NCBI RefSeq assembly: GCF_016411825.1
Contig: NZ_JAEKMH010000004.1
Span: 248,001 to 312,000, forward strand
Length of the DNA stretch: 64,000 nt
Source: Devosia sediminis
Lineage (GTDB): Bacteria; Pseudomonadota; Alphaproteobacteria; Rhizobiales; Devosiaceae
Direction of reading: 5' to 3'
Shown: one piece after another, positions 47,829 to 56,719 of the stretch
How positions within the stretch are numbered: position 1 is the stretch's first letter
Layout: each line of letters begins with the position of its first letter
The notes under the pieces: model-generated
What the model was told of the DNA's origin: nothing
The model's input: only the letters and a program-made list of their open reading frames with translations
The model's database searches: none
Made by a program: the position numbers and the translations under genes

Positions 47829-49019
47829 ATGCCTGACTTTGATGTAATCATCCTGGGTGCCGGAGCCGCCGGCATGATGGCCGGTATCGAGGCGGGCAAG
47901 CGCGGCCGCAAGGTGCTGGTCGTCGACCATGCCCGCGATCCGGGCGAAAAGATCCGCATTTCCGGCGGCGGACGCTGCAATTTCACCAATGTGAACGCGA
48001 CTCACACGTTGGGCCGCGAGCGCTTTCTCAGCGCCAATCCGCGCTTCGCGCTCTCTGCCCTCTCGCGCTACACGCCCGACATGTTCATCGAGCGGGTGAA
48101 GAAGCAGGGCATCGCCTTCCACGAAAAGACCCTGGGCCAGCTCTTTTGCGATGGCCCGGCCACCCAGATCGTCGCCATGCTGACCAATGACCTGCGCGCC
48201 GCCGGCGCCGCCATCTGGACCGGCCGGCAGGTGGGCACGGTGGAACGCACCGGCGAGGGGTTTGATGTCGTGGTGGGCGACGGCCGGGTGACCGCGTCGA
48301 GCCTCGTCGTCGCCACCGGCGGCAAATCCATTCCCAAAATGGGCGCGACCGGCCTTGCCTATGACCTGGCCCGTCAATTCGGCCTCAAAGTCACCGACAC
48401 ACGGCCTGCCCTTGTGCCACTGACCTTCGAGCCTGGCGCGCTCGAACAGTTGAAGCCGCTGGCGGGTGTGTCCACCAATGCCGTGGTCGGCCACGGCAAG
48501 ACCCGCTTCGAGGAAGCCCTTCTGTTCACCCATCGCGGGCTTTCCGGTCCGGCCATCCTGCAGATTTCGTCCTATTGGCGTGAGGGCGATGCCATCAGCA
48601 TCGACCTGCTGCCAGGCGAGGACGCCCTTGAATTCCTGCGCCATGCCCGCAAGGCGACGCCGAAACTGCATATCCAGACGGCCCTGTCCGAACGCCTGCC
48701 CAAGCGCCTGGCGCAACTGGTCGGCGACATGATCAACCAGCCCGGCATGATCGGCGATTTTTCCGACAAGAAGCTGGCCGCCGCGGCCGAGCATGTCGCT
48801 CGCTGGAGCCTCAAGCCCGTGGGGTCGGAAGGCTATCGCACCGCCGAAGTCACCCTCGGGGGCATCGACACCACCGATCTCGACGCCAAGACCATGATGG
48901 CGCGCACCGTGCCCGGCCTCTTCTTCGTGGGCGAGGCGGTGGACGTCACCGGCTGGCTGGGCGGCTATAATTTCCAGTGGGCCTGGGCTTCAGGCTGGGC
49001 GGCCGGTCAAGCCGCCTAG
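47829..49019 (+). CDS. HI0933/YhiN family flavoprotein
   Basis: The 396 residues hold an FAD-binding Rossmann motif, ILGAGAAGMMAGIEAGKRG, the family signature ISGGGRCNFTN, and the C-terminal FAD motif GLFFVGEAVDVTGWLGGYNFQWAWASG. The family contains NAD(P)/FAD-dependent oxidoreductases, some of which act on steroid enones (BaiN); the substrate of most members is unknown. It starts 49 bases after the barrel protein. Confidence 0.92.
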   Translation: MPDFDVIILGAGAAGMMAGIEAGKRGRKVLVVDHARDPGEKIRISGGGRCNFTNVNATHTLGRERFLSANPRFALSALSRYTPDMFIERVKKQGIAFHEKTLGQLFCDGPATQIVAMLTNDLRAAGAAIWTGRQVGTVERTGEGFDVVVGDGRVTASSLVVATGGKSIPKMGATGLAYDLARQFGLKVTDTRPALVPLTFEPGALEQLKPLAGVSTNAVVGHGKTRFEEALLFTHRGLSGPAILQISSYWREGDAISIDLLPGEDALEFLRHARKATPKLHIQTALSERLPKRLAQLVGDMINQPGMIGDFSDKKLAAAAEHVARWSLKPVGSEGYRTAEVTLGGIDTTDLDAKTMMARTVPGLFFVGEAVDVTGWLGGYNFQWAWASGWAAGQAA

Positions 49020-49082
49020 CGCTTCATGTTTTGACGGGAACTGCGACTTACGCAGACCTGAACGCACTCACGGGGTGTCGTA

Positions 49083-49670
49083 TTAAAACTTCCAGCCGAC
49101 CCGCAGGCCAAAATTCGAGAGGCCCGCATTGTCGCCGCACCAATTGTTGTTGGACGTGTGCTCATAGGCCAGCGTCGCTGTCATGGTGTCGGAGGCATTC
49201 ACGCCAATGCCGAAGCGCTCGTAGAAATTCACCCGGCAGCCGAAATTCTTCTGACCCTCCGGCGCGCCGCTGAGGGCACCGTCATGGATCGCGGCGCCGA
49301 ACGTGCCCTCGAGGAAAACCGGTGTATCGAAGATCGGCAACTGCCAGGTCAGGCCCGCATGGACGAGGTTTTCCTTGCCCGCGAGATTGAGCGTGGCGCC
49401 GATTTCCGGCCGCGGCGAGCCGATCCAGGTAAAGGCATCGATCTGCGGCGAGGTGAACAGCACGTCGAAGCTGATGCTGGACACCTCGTTGAACTGCCAT
49501 TCATGGATGTAGGTGGGCAGCATCGCATAGTGCACATTATAGGCATGAATGCCGATGCGCAGCTCGTCGACGACCCCCGCAAGCGGATGGGGATCGAGCA
49601 AATCCTGCGCGGCCACGGGCGCAAACCCCAGCGCGATCAGCCCAAACATGCCCGGTGCAAAACGCCGCAC
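49083..49670 (-). CDS. pagL: PagL-like lipid A 3-O-deacylase
   Basis: PagL is an outer-membrane esterase that removes the 3-O acyl chain of lipid A. The 195-residue reading from GTG 49670 (after AGGGGCGG) begins with a good signal peptide, RRFAPGMFGLIALGFAPVAAQ. The active-site His and Ser are in YEHTSNNNWC near the C-terminus, followed by the final strand LSNFGLRVGWKF. An ATG at 49742 in frame would add 24 residues without signal-peptide character. Confidence 0.8.
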   Translation of the reverse strand: MRRFAPGMFGLIALGFAPVAAQDLLDPHPLAGVVDELRIGIHAYNVHYAMLPTYIHEWQFNEVSSISFDVLFTSPQIDAFTWIGSPRPEIGATLNLAGKENLVHAGLTWQLPIFDTPVFLEGTFGAAIHDGALSGAPEGQKNFGCRVNFYERFGIGVNASDTMTATLAYEHTSNNNWCGDNAGLSNFGLRVGWKF

Positions 49671-49787
49671 AACCGCCCCTGAACTTGATAGACCGAATTC
49701 GAAAGTCACGGCGCCGAGTATGGTTCCGCTCTGGTAATTCATCGGTAAATACCGATATGAGCGAACAGACAGCCACTGGAGCCGAAC

Positions 49788-50804
49788 ATGCCCGCACCAT
49801 TCGCCCTCTCGCTACAGGACCTGGCACCTATAGCACAGAACAGTTCCACTGCGAAGGCCATGGCCGAAACCGTGCTCCTGGCGCAGGAAGCAGACCGACT
49901 GGGCTATGAGCGGCTCTGGTATGCCGAGCATCACGGCATGCCCTCCATCGCCTCCTCGGTCCCGGAAATCCTGATCGGCAGCGCCGCCGCGGCTACCAAG
50001 GGCATCCGCGTCGGCTCGGGTGGCGTCATGCTGCTCAACCACCCGCCCCTGCGCGTCGCCGAAGCCTATCGCACTCTCGAGGCGCTGCATCCGGGGCGCA
50101 TCGATCTCGGTCTCGGGCGGGCGCCCGGCGGCGACGGCTATGCCATGCGGGCGCTGCGCTCGGGCAGCGGCGAGGAGTTTTCGGCTTACCTGTCCGAACT
50201 CCTGGCCTTTGACGACGAAAGCTTTCCGCCCGACCATCCGTTTTCGCGCGTGCCGGTCTCGCCCGGCGGCGTCCGCCTGCCGCCCAAATGGCTCTTGGGC
50301 TCATCCGGCGCCAGCGCCCAGGCCGCCGGACAGATCGGCTTCGGCTATGCCTTTGCCGCCCATTTCAGCCACACCCCGGCGGCGCCGGCCTTTGCTGCCT
50401 ATCGCCAGGCGTTCGAGCCCTCCGAGGATTTCCCCGAACCCAAGACCATTCTCTGCCTCTCGGTGATCTGCGCGCCGTCTGAGGAGGAAGCGAAATTCCT
50501 CGCCACCTCGCAATCGGTCAACTGGGCCCGCTTCCTCACCGGCGAGCAGCGCCATCTGACCTCGCCCGAAGAGGCGTCGGCGTTCAAGCTGTCTCCGCAG
50601 CAGCAGCAGATCATCGAGCATCAGTCGGCGCTCTGGATGGTCGGCAGTCCCGAGCGCATGGCCGAGGAGATCACGCAGAAGGCCGCCGCCGCCGGGGCCG
50701 ACGAGGTCATGATCACCACAACCATCTATTCCTACGAGCTGCGCCGCCGCTCCTTCGCCCTGCTTGCCGAGGCGCTGGGGGTCGCGCCGCGCGCAATTGC
50801 CTGA
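49788..50804 (+). CDS. luciferase-like flavin-dependent oxidoreductase
   Basis: The 338-residue protein belongs to the LLM family that uses reduced FMN with O2 or with other acceptors. Signatures are LGYERLWYAEHHGMPSIAS, VGSGGVMLLNHPPLRVAE, and GRIDLGLGRAPGGDGYAM. The group with these motifs is near E. coli YhbW; the substrate is unknown. It is divergent from the pagL-like gene. Confidence 0.92.
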   Translation: MPAPFALSLQDLAPIAQNSSTAKAMAETVLLAQEADRLGYERLWYAEHHGMPSIASSVPEILIGSAAAATKGIRVGSGGVMLLNHPPLRVAEAYRTLEALHPGRIDLGLGRAPGGDGYAMRALRSGSGEEFSAYLSELLAFDDESFPPDHPFSRVPVSPGGVRLPPKWLLGSSGASAQAAGQIGFGYAFAAHFSHTPAAPAFAAYRQAFEPSEDFPEPKTILCLSVICAPSEEEAKFLATSQSVNWARFLTGEQRHLTSPEEASAFKLSPQQQQIIEHQSALWMVGSPERMAEEITQKAAAAGADEVMITTTIYSYELRRRSFALLAEALGVAPRAIA

Positions 50805-50872
50805 CAGGACGATTAACGTCTCGTTGTGGCGCGGTGGCTAGTATCGGGGCACTCTGACCCTGGACTGCACCC

Positions 50873-52075
50873 ATGAGCGCCGCAGCCTTCGTGCTCGCCA
50901 TAAACCTCTTCGTCGCCGGCATCTTTGCCACGGCGTTCGGCGTCGTCGCGGCCTATCAGCGCTCGTCCGTGGGCGCGCGCTGGCTCGCCTGCGCCTATGG
51001 TTTTGGCGCGCTCTACATGGTGCTCGAATTCATTCTGCCCTATCAGCAGGACCATCGCCCCGTCAGCTTCGGCATCTTCGCGGTCTTCCTGCTCTCGCTG
51101 GCCGGCGGCGTCGTGGGTCTCGCGCATCACTACCGCCTGCGGCCACCCTATCGCGTGCTGATCGGGCTGATTGCCCTGTCGCTGCTGCTCAATCTGGCCA
51201 TTCTCGACTGGCCGCGTGCCAGCTTCGAGCGCAATCTTCTCTACCAGTTGCCCTATGCCCTGGTGCAGGGCGTGGGTATCGCCATCGTGCTGTCCCATCG
51301 CCAGCGGCGCGCGCTCGATATTGCCCTCCTGGCGCTGTTCGTGGTCTCGGCGCTGCATTTCCTCATCAAGCCGGTCATGGCCCTGACGATCGGCTCGGGC
51401 GCCGCGCCGCAACTCTATCTCGGCTCCAACTATGCGGCCTATTCGCAGACGCTGAGCGCCTTGCTGCTGATTACCAATGGCCTGCTGCTCCTGCTGGTGA
51501 TCGTCCGCGACGTGCTGGCCGAAATGACCGCGCGCTCTGAAACCGATACGCTCTCGAAACTGCTCAACCGGCGCGGCTTCGAGGATCGGGGCGACAGGGC
51601 ACTGACTCAGGCGGCGCGCGCCGGCGTGCCGACGGTCGTGGTCGTCGCCGACCTCGACCATTTCAAGGCTATCAATGATACCTATGGCCATGCTGCCGGC
51701 GATGGCGTGATCGCCGCCTTTGCCGGCGTCCTGCGCGATTGCGCACCGCCCCAGTCGGTGCTGGCCCGGCCCGGTGGCGAGGAATTCGCCGTGCTCCTGC
51801 CGGGCGCAAATCTCGCAACCGGCAAACTCTTTGCCGAAACCGTGCGCAATGCGTTCCGGAACCTGCCCAGCGATCTCACCGGCCTCGAGACGCCACCCAC
51901 CGCCTCGTTCGGGGTGGCCCAGCTCATGCCTTTCGATCATCTGCCGGATCTGCTGCGGCGCGCCGACACCGCGCTTTATCAGGCCAAGACCGACGGGCGC
52001 GACTGCGTGCGCCTGGCATCCGCCGAACCTGCGCCCGTTGTCGGCGCCGGCCGCCGGCGCCGGTCGGTCCGCTAG
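50873..52075 (+). CDS. membrane diguanylate cyclase
   Basis: The 400 residues comprise about seven membrane helices (1-210) and a GGDEF domain (about 225-385). TLSKLLNRRGFEDRG opens the domain, DLDHFKAINDTYGHAAGD binds substrate, and the active site is GGEEF in RPGGEEFAVLLPG. No RxxD inhibitory site is seen five residues before it. It should make c-di-GMP, which favours attachment over motility. Confidence 0.93.
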   Translation: MSAAAFVLAINLFVAGIFATAFGVVAAYQRSSVGARWLACAYGFGALYMVLEFILPYQQDHRPVSFGIFAVFLLSLAGGVVGLAHHYRLRPPYRVLIGLIALSLLLNLAILDWPRASFERNLLYQLPYALVQGVGIAIVLSHRQRRALDIALLALFVVSALHFLIKPVMALTIGSGAAPQLYLGSNYAAYSQTLSALLLITNGLLLLLVIVRDVLAEMTARSETDTLSKLLNRRGFEDRGDRALTQAARAGVPTVVVVADLDHFKAINDTYGHAAGDGVIAAFAGVLRDCAPPQSVLARPGGEEFAVLLPGANLATGKLFAETVRNAFRNLPSDLTGLETPPTASFGVAQLMPFDHLPDLLRRADTALYQAKTDGRDCVRLASAEPAPVVGAGRRRRSVR

Positions 52076-52076
52076 C

Positions 52077-52355
52077 TCAGTTCATCACCTGACGCGCGAC
52101 GAGAGCGCAATTGCCGCTCGGTTCGACCCGGAGCGCCAGTTGCTGCCGGTCGAGCTCGGCAAGCCAGGCCGTCCAGGAACAGGGACTCATCTGCACGTCT
52201 TCCTGGCCTTCCGCGGTGCGGGCGAAGCGCAGCTTCAACTGTGACCGCACGCCCCCGAACCGGTCGCGTACGCGCGCGATCGCTGGCCGCCCGCTGCGAT
52301 CGTTTACCCAGGCCTGGATGTCCCGGTGCCGGGTCAGAAGGTGGGATTCATTCAT
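52077..52355 (-). CDS. small hypothetical protein
   Basis: This 92-residue protein begins after GCGAGGAGGCGACC, a strong ribosome site. It has no signal peptide or membrane helix. DIQAWVNDRSGRPAIARVRDRFGG at the start and MSPCSWTAWLAELDRQQLAL near the end look like a conserved small domain, but I do not recognise a family. It is convergent with the diguanylate cyclase gene, two bases between the stops. Confidence 0.6.
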   Translation of the reverse strand: MNESHLLTRHRDIQAWVNDRSGRPAIARVRDRFGGVRSQLKLRFARTAEGQEDVQMSPCSWTAWLAELDRQQLALRVEPSGNCALVARQVMN

Positions 52356-52422
52356 GGTCGCCTCCTCGCTTTATTATTACCCCGTGAAACGATCCGGTCC
52401 TCCTCCGGTTCCCTTCACGCCC

Positions 52423-53241
52423 TCAACTATCTGACCACTCGGTGACAAGCGCGTAACGCTCGAGCTCCTCTGCGGTCAGGTAATAGAGCCGGTCCGGCGG
52501 CGTCTCCAGCGCATGCAGCCAGAGCGCCGGATCAACGCCGGCCTCCGAGAGATGCCGGGTGATGCGCGCCGTCACCTGCTGCGCATCGGCCATGGCCACG
52601 CCCGCCACGCGCAAGGCATCGACCGGCGAGTCGCTGAGCGCCGCCGCATAGATCTGGTGCACGCCAATGGCCGCCTCCTGCCCGGCCACGCGCACGCTGC
52701 CTGATGCAAAGACCAGCGGGCAGGACGAGGCGCAAAGCCCGCCATCCTGCACTTCGGTCGCCAGCCCTCGCTCCAGAATCAGGCGTCCCATCTCCAGGGC
52801 ATCGTTGACGGAGCCGCCCGGCGAATCCAGCAGCACGGTTGACACATATTCGCCCCGCGCCGCGATTTCCTCCGCAAAGCGCTGCGCCGATCCTGGGTCG
52901 ATAGTTCCGGTCAGCGCCAGGACACCATTGGCGCCAAGGCTGATGGAAAGCGGCTCGTCCAGCAGTTCCGGCGGCGTCGTCAGCACCGGACGAGGACGGC
53001 CGCCGCCATCGTCCGACGTCGCCGGCGGCAGGATGGGCTGTGGCGTAAACGTCAGGTCGGCGGGCGCCGCGGCGCTGAGCTCGCGATAGTCGACATAGAG
53101 CACGCCCAATGTGCCTGCCAGCAGCGCGAAAAAGGCAAAGCGCAGGATGGCGCCGTCTTCGATGCGGGCGAGACCGGCGATCACATGCCTATAGAACGGC
53201 CCCTCATCGCTGCGAGCGCGGGCATTGGCCTCGCTCTTCAT
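52423..53241 (-). CDS. membrane-anchored ClpP-like protein (COG3904 type)
   Basis: The 272 residues have an N-terminal cytosolic stretch, one membrane helix (AILRFAFFALLAGTLGVLYV, about 30-50), a Pro-rich linker, then a ClpP/crotonase-like domain. LLDSPGGSVNDALEMGRLI and GGLCASSCPLVFASG hold the oxyanion and probable nucleophile positions, and IGVHQIYAA could supply the His. It is probably a periplasmic serine peptidase. ATG 53241 avoids an N-terminal extension running from the repeat next door. Confidence 0.8.
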   Translation of the reverse strand: MKSEANARARSDEGPFYRHVIAGLARIEDGAILRFAFFALLAGTLGVLYVDYRELSAAAPADLTFTPQPILPPATSDDGGGRPRPVLTTPPELLDEPLSISLGANGVLALTGTIDPGSAQRFAEEIAARGEYVSTVLLDSPGGSVNDALEMGRLILERGLATEVQDGGLCASSCPLVFASGSVRVAGQEAAIGVHQIYAAALSDSPVDALRVAGVAMADAQQVTARITRHLSEAGVDPALWLHALETPPDRLYYLTAEELERYALVTEWSDS

Positions 53242-53277
53242 GAATATCCGCCCTTGGGCATCGGATGAGCCAGAAAG

Positions 53278-53382
53278 ACCCCCCACCCTTGATCCCTCCC
53301 CACGGGGGGGAGGGAGACCATGAACATGGGACGCTCGGTCCTGCGCCTCCCTCCCCTTGAGGGGGAGGGAACGAGGGTGGGG
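53278..53382. repeat. REP-like element, CCTCCCC family
   Basis: ACCCCCCACCCTTGATCCCTCCCC at the left is mirrored by GGGGGAGGGAACGAGGGTGGGG at the right. The central part also has CCTCCCTCCCCTTGAGGGGGAGGG. Confidence 0.82.
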
Positions 53383-53413
53383 TGATCGGGCCCGGAAATG
53401 TGCAGAAACGCCA

Positions 53414-54763
53414 TCATGCCGGGCGCGGTCCCTCGCCGCGCTTGCGCTGCGCTGCGTCGATCGGCGTCACCGTGTCATCGGCGGCGACGGTCTTGTCTGG
53501 CTCGGGCGTATCGGGCTGCGCCTTTTCGGTCTCGCTGCCCCCCTCGGCCAGAGCCGCGGCGGCTTCCGAGACGCCTTCCGCTTCCATGCGCCGATAGAGG
53601 GCCATGGCGCGCAGCATCTCCGCTGCGGTGATGGTCTCGGCTTCCTTGAGCGTCTCGGCATCGCGCCGCATGGCATCGTTGACGATCATCAGGGTGAGCA
53701 CCAGCACCACCGGCAGGAGGTCGATGGAAATGGCGCCCGCCCAGGACGGGATGAAGTCGCTCCAGTAGCGCAGCACCGCTTCGGCCGAGGACAGCGGCAC
53801 GAAGCGGCGCTGCTCGACCCCGGGCGAGGCCAGAATTTCATCGGCCGCCAGGGTCAGCGCCGCCGATTGCGCATCGACCGACACGCGGACGGTCTCCATG
53901 ACCTGGTTCTGCCGCGTCGCGAGATCGCCCACCTGCCCGTCGGCGACGGGCGCGATGAAGCCTGCGGAAAGATCGCTGGCCGCACGCTTGACCGAAGCGG
54001 CGACATCGGTCTGCTGCAATGCCGCGATGACGGCGGACAATTGCACCGCCTCGGCCTGGAAACTGTCGGCGCGCGGGCCGATTTCGCCAGGGGTCGACAC
54101 CAGTTCGCGCATGGTCGCGAGGCGCTCCGAACCCTGGGCGAAAAGCCCCGCCACTTCCTCGCGCGAGCCGGAAATCGTGCCCGCCAATTGCGTCATCTGC
54201 GTCGACATCTGGGTGAGGAGCTGCACCACGCTGCCCGAGCCGGTCGTGCCGGTCAGAGCCCCGCTGTCGCGCTCGTCCTGTGCCAGCGTCGAGAACCGCG
54301 CGGCGGCGCGCTCGACGTCGGGCAGGAGGCTCTGGCTGGCCAGCGCCCGCGAATGGGCGTTGTCGAGATCCTCGGCATAACCCTGCAGCGTCACCGCCAT
54401 GTGCTGCTCGAGCGCCGCCGAACCCGCAAGGGCCGCGGCATTGAGCCAGGAACTCATGGCGATGATCATGCCGCAGCCGATCAGCATGGTCAGGAACATG
54501 GCCGCGCGCTGCGCCCCGCTGACCACCAGCGGCACGAACCGGAGCATGAAGGTCCAGAAGGCATAGATGGCCACCGACACGGCGGCCGAATACACGATGG
54601 CGGCGAAGAACACGAAGGTCGCCGAGCCATCGAGCAGGTCGCGCACCCCGAGATAGGTATAGACGCCCGAGGCGAGGGCCAGCACCGCCAGCGCAAACCG
54701 GCTCATGGTTTCGACCCCGCGTGCCGTCTCGTGCAGGCGGAAGGCGTTCGGCTTGAGCTGCAT
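53414..54763 (-). CDS. predicted membrane protein with long extramembrane helical domain
   Basis: This 449-residue protein starts at ATG 54763 after GGGGACCTAC. Three membrane helices lie in the first 110 residues (FALAVLALASGVYTYLGV; ATFVFFAAIVYSAAVSVAIY; AAMFLTMLIGCGMIIAM). A helical stretch of about 230 residues with heptad-like Gln/Thr content follows, then a fourth helix (ISIDLLPVVLVLTLMIV) and a cytosolic acidic tail. The topology recalls sensory or scaffold proteins, but no family is recognised. It stands alone. Confidence 0.7.
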   Translation of the reverse strand: MQLKPNAFRLHETARGVETMSRFALAVLALASGVYTYLGVRDLLDGSATFVFFAAIVYSAAVSVAIYAFWTFMLRFVPLVVSGAQRAAMFLTMLIGCGMIIAMSSWLNAAALAGSAALEQHMAVTLQGYAEDLDNAHSRALASQSLLPDVERAAARFSTLAQDERDSGALTGTTGSGSVVQLLTQMSTQMTQLAGTISGSREEVAGLFAQGSERLATMRELVSTPGEIGPRADSFQAEAVQLSAVIAALQQTDVAASVKRAASDLSAGFIAPVADGQVGDLATRQNQVMETVRVSVDAQSAALTLAADEILASPGVEQRRFVPLSSAEAVLRYWSDFIPSWAGAISIDLLPVVLVLTLMIVNDAMRRDAETLKEAETITAAEMLRAMALYRRMEAEGVSEAAAALAEGGSETEKAQPDTPEPDKTVAADDTVTPIDAAQRKRGEGPRPA

Positions 54764-54960
54764 GTAGGTCCCCGGATCTCTGGGCCCGCCACCAGGCCCG
54801 TTGGTGGAGGCTAGCATGAGCTTCGCGGCGGAACCGAGGCAGGACACGCAAGGGTTAATGCCGGAGCCATGACATTGCAGTGAGCGGTTTTCTTGCCACC
54901 CGCCCTTGCCCCCTGGGCGGCCGGGGCGCTACCCCAGCGGAAAGGACAGAGGAGCCGACC

Positions 54961-55968
54961 ATGACCAAGAAGATTCGCTGGGGAATTCTCTCCACCGCCA
55001 ATATCGGGATGCAAAAGGTGACGCCGGCCATTCAGCGCTCGCCCAGCTCCGAAGTCGTGGCCATCGCCTCGCGCGACGGCGCCAAGGCGCGCGAGGCCGC
55101 GGACAGGCTGGGCATCGCCAAGGCTTACGGCTCCTACGAGGAGCTGTTTGCCGATCCCGATATCGACGCCATCTACAATCCCCTGCCCAACCATCTCCAC
55201 GTGCCCATGACCCTGGCCGCGGCCAAAGCCGGCAAGCATGTGCTCTGCGAAAAGCCCATCGCCCTTTCGGCAGCCGAGGCCGAGCAACTGCGCGACATTC
55301 CTGACAACATTGTCTTTCTCGAAGCCTTCATGGTGCGCTTCCATCCGCAATGGCAGAGGATGCGCGAGATCATCCGCTCGGGCGAACTGGGCGAGATCCG
55401 GTCCATCAACGCCGTCTTCACTTATTTCAACGCCGATCCCGCCAATGTCCGCAACCAGGCCGATATCGGCGGCGGCGGCATCATGGATATCGGCTGCTAT
55501 CCGATCACCGCCGCGCGCTATTTCTTCGAAAGCGAACCGGAGCGGGTCGTTTCGCTGGTCGAGCGTGATCCCAATTTCGGCACCGATCGCCTCGCCAGCG
55601 TCATGGCCGATTTCGGCGGCGGCCGGCAGTTGAGTTTCACCTGCTCCACCCAGACGGCGCCGCATCAGCGCCTGCAGATCTTCGGCACCAAGGCCAAGGC
55701 CGAGATCACTATTCCCTTCAACGCCCCGCCCAATGAGCGCACCGCCATCACGGTGGATATCGGCGCGCCCTTCGATGGCTCGCTGGCCCGCCGCGAAATC
55801 CTGCCGGCCTGCGACCAATATACCGAACAGGCCGAGGCCTTCGCCCAGGCCGTGCTGGGCAATGCCCCGCTCCCCTGGGGCGTCGAGGACGCCATCGCCT
55901 CAATGAAGGTCATCGACGCGATCTTCCAAAGTGAAAAGACCGGCGCCTGGTCGAAGGTCGCGCGGTAG
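54961..55968 (+). CDS. Gfo/Idh/MocA family oxidoreductase
   Basis: The 335 residues hold a Rossmann fold (IRWGILSTANIGMQKVTPAI) and the family motif CEKPIAL with the Lys that acts on substrate. GGGIMDIGCYPITAARYFF is also typical. Members oxidise or reduce sugars or related molecules with NAD(P). No sugar genes are near, so the substrate is unknown. ATG 54961 follows AGGACAGAGGAGCC. Confidence 0.92.
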   Translation: MTKKIRWGILSTANIGMQKVTPAIQRSPSSEVVAIASRDGAKAREAADRLGIAKAYGSYEELFADPDIDAIYNPLPNHLHVPMTLAAAKAGKHVLCEKPIALSAAEAEQLRDIPDNIVFLEAFMVRFHPQWQRMREIIRSGELGEIRSINAVFTYFNADPANVRNQADIGGGGIMDIGCYPITAARYFFESEPERVVSLVERDPNFGTDRLASVMADFGGGRQLSFTCSTQTAPHQRLQIFGTKAKAEITIPFNAPPNERTAITVDIGAPFDGSLARREILPACDQYTEQAEAFAQAVLGNAPLPWGVEDAIASMKVIDAIFQSEKTGAWSKVAR

Positions 55969-55985
55969 GTTCACCAAGCTGCAAC

Positions 55986-56063
55986 CATCGTCATTGCCCG
56001 GCTCGACCGGGCAATCCACCTGTCTTGCCCTATTGTATGGACCACCCGGACAAGCCGGGTGGT
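55986..56063. repeat. REP-like element, TTGCCCGG/ACCACCCG family
   Basis: TTGCCCGG-CTCGA-CCGGGCAA (55994-56014) and ACCACCCGG-ACAAG-CCGGGTGGT (56041-56063) are the two hairpins, preceded by ATCGTCA. It is the second copy of the element at 30354-30427. Confidence 0.85.
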
Positions 56064-56089
56064 GGTGGGGTTGGGAGAGCGAGGGCTGG

Positions 56090-56653
56090 TCAGCGCCTGA
56101 GCTCCGGCCCGACCAGCCGCTCCGAGAGCAGCATCAGGTCATCTGAAAGCTGGGTGCTGGTAATCCCCGCCTCGGCCACCCCCTTGGCCGCGGCCAGCAG
56201 CAGCAGTGACAGCCGCTTGGCATCGGCGACGCCGGCCTCCGTCAGCACCGCGGCGAGCTTGTCGGCAATCAGCGCGTTGGAGCGCTCGAACAGCGCGGCG
56301 CCTTCGTGATGGGCGGCAAACAGTTCTGTGACATGGGCGGAGCCCTCGAGGGTGCGGGAGATGACGCCGAACTTGGCGCCCAGCGCCCGCCCGATCCGCT
56401 CCACCAGCGCGCCATCCCCAGTCAGCGCTGCGTCGAAGGCGACATGCTTGTCGGCGATCAACTGCTCGAGCAGCGCCGAGAAGATCGCATGCTTGTCCGG
56501 GAAATGCGCATAAAGCGTCGGCTTGGCGATCTGCGCCTCGCGGGCGATCGCCTCCATCGTGGTGGCGCGCAGGCCCTGGCGCAGGAACAGCGTCCGCCCG
56601 GCCCGCAGGATACGGTCCCGTTTTTCCGATCCCCGACCTTTCGCTTCCGGCAC
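56090..56653 (-). CDS. TetR family transcriptional regulator
   Basis: The 187-residue repressor starts at GTG 56653 (PEAKGRGSEKRDRILRAG), with GGGAG just upstream. The HTH is at about residues 28-50 (TTMEAIAREAQIAKPTLYAHF). The rest is the ligand-binding helical domain. It is divergent from an NAD-dependent reductase, with an inverted repeat between, so it probably represses both until a ligand binds. Confidence 0.9.
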   Translation of the reverse strand: MPEAKGRGSEKRDRILRAGRTLFLRQGLRATTMEAIAREAQIAKPTLYAHFPDKHAIFSALLEQLIADKHVAFDAALTGDGALVERIGRALGAKFGVISRTLEGSAHVTELFAAHHEGAALFERSNALIADKLAAVLTEAGVADAKRLSLLLLAAAKGVAEAGITSTQLSDDLMLLSERLVGPELRR

Positions 56654-56676
56654 AATGCGCTCCCATCTTGAACTAA

Positions 56677-56704
56677 TTGAACGATATTCGTATATTTCGT
56701 TCAA
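56677..56704. promoter_or_regulatory. TetR operator
   Basis: TTGAACGA (56677-56684) and TCGTTCAA (56697-56704) form a perfect inverted repeat 12 bases apart. A further half-site TTGAAC starts at 56668. It lies 15 bases before the reductase ATG and 24 bases before the regulator start, right for repressing both. Confidence 0.7.
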
Positions 56705-56719
56705 ATCAAGGAGTGGACC

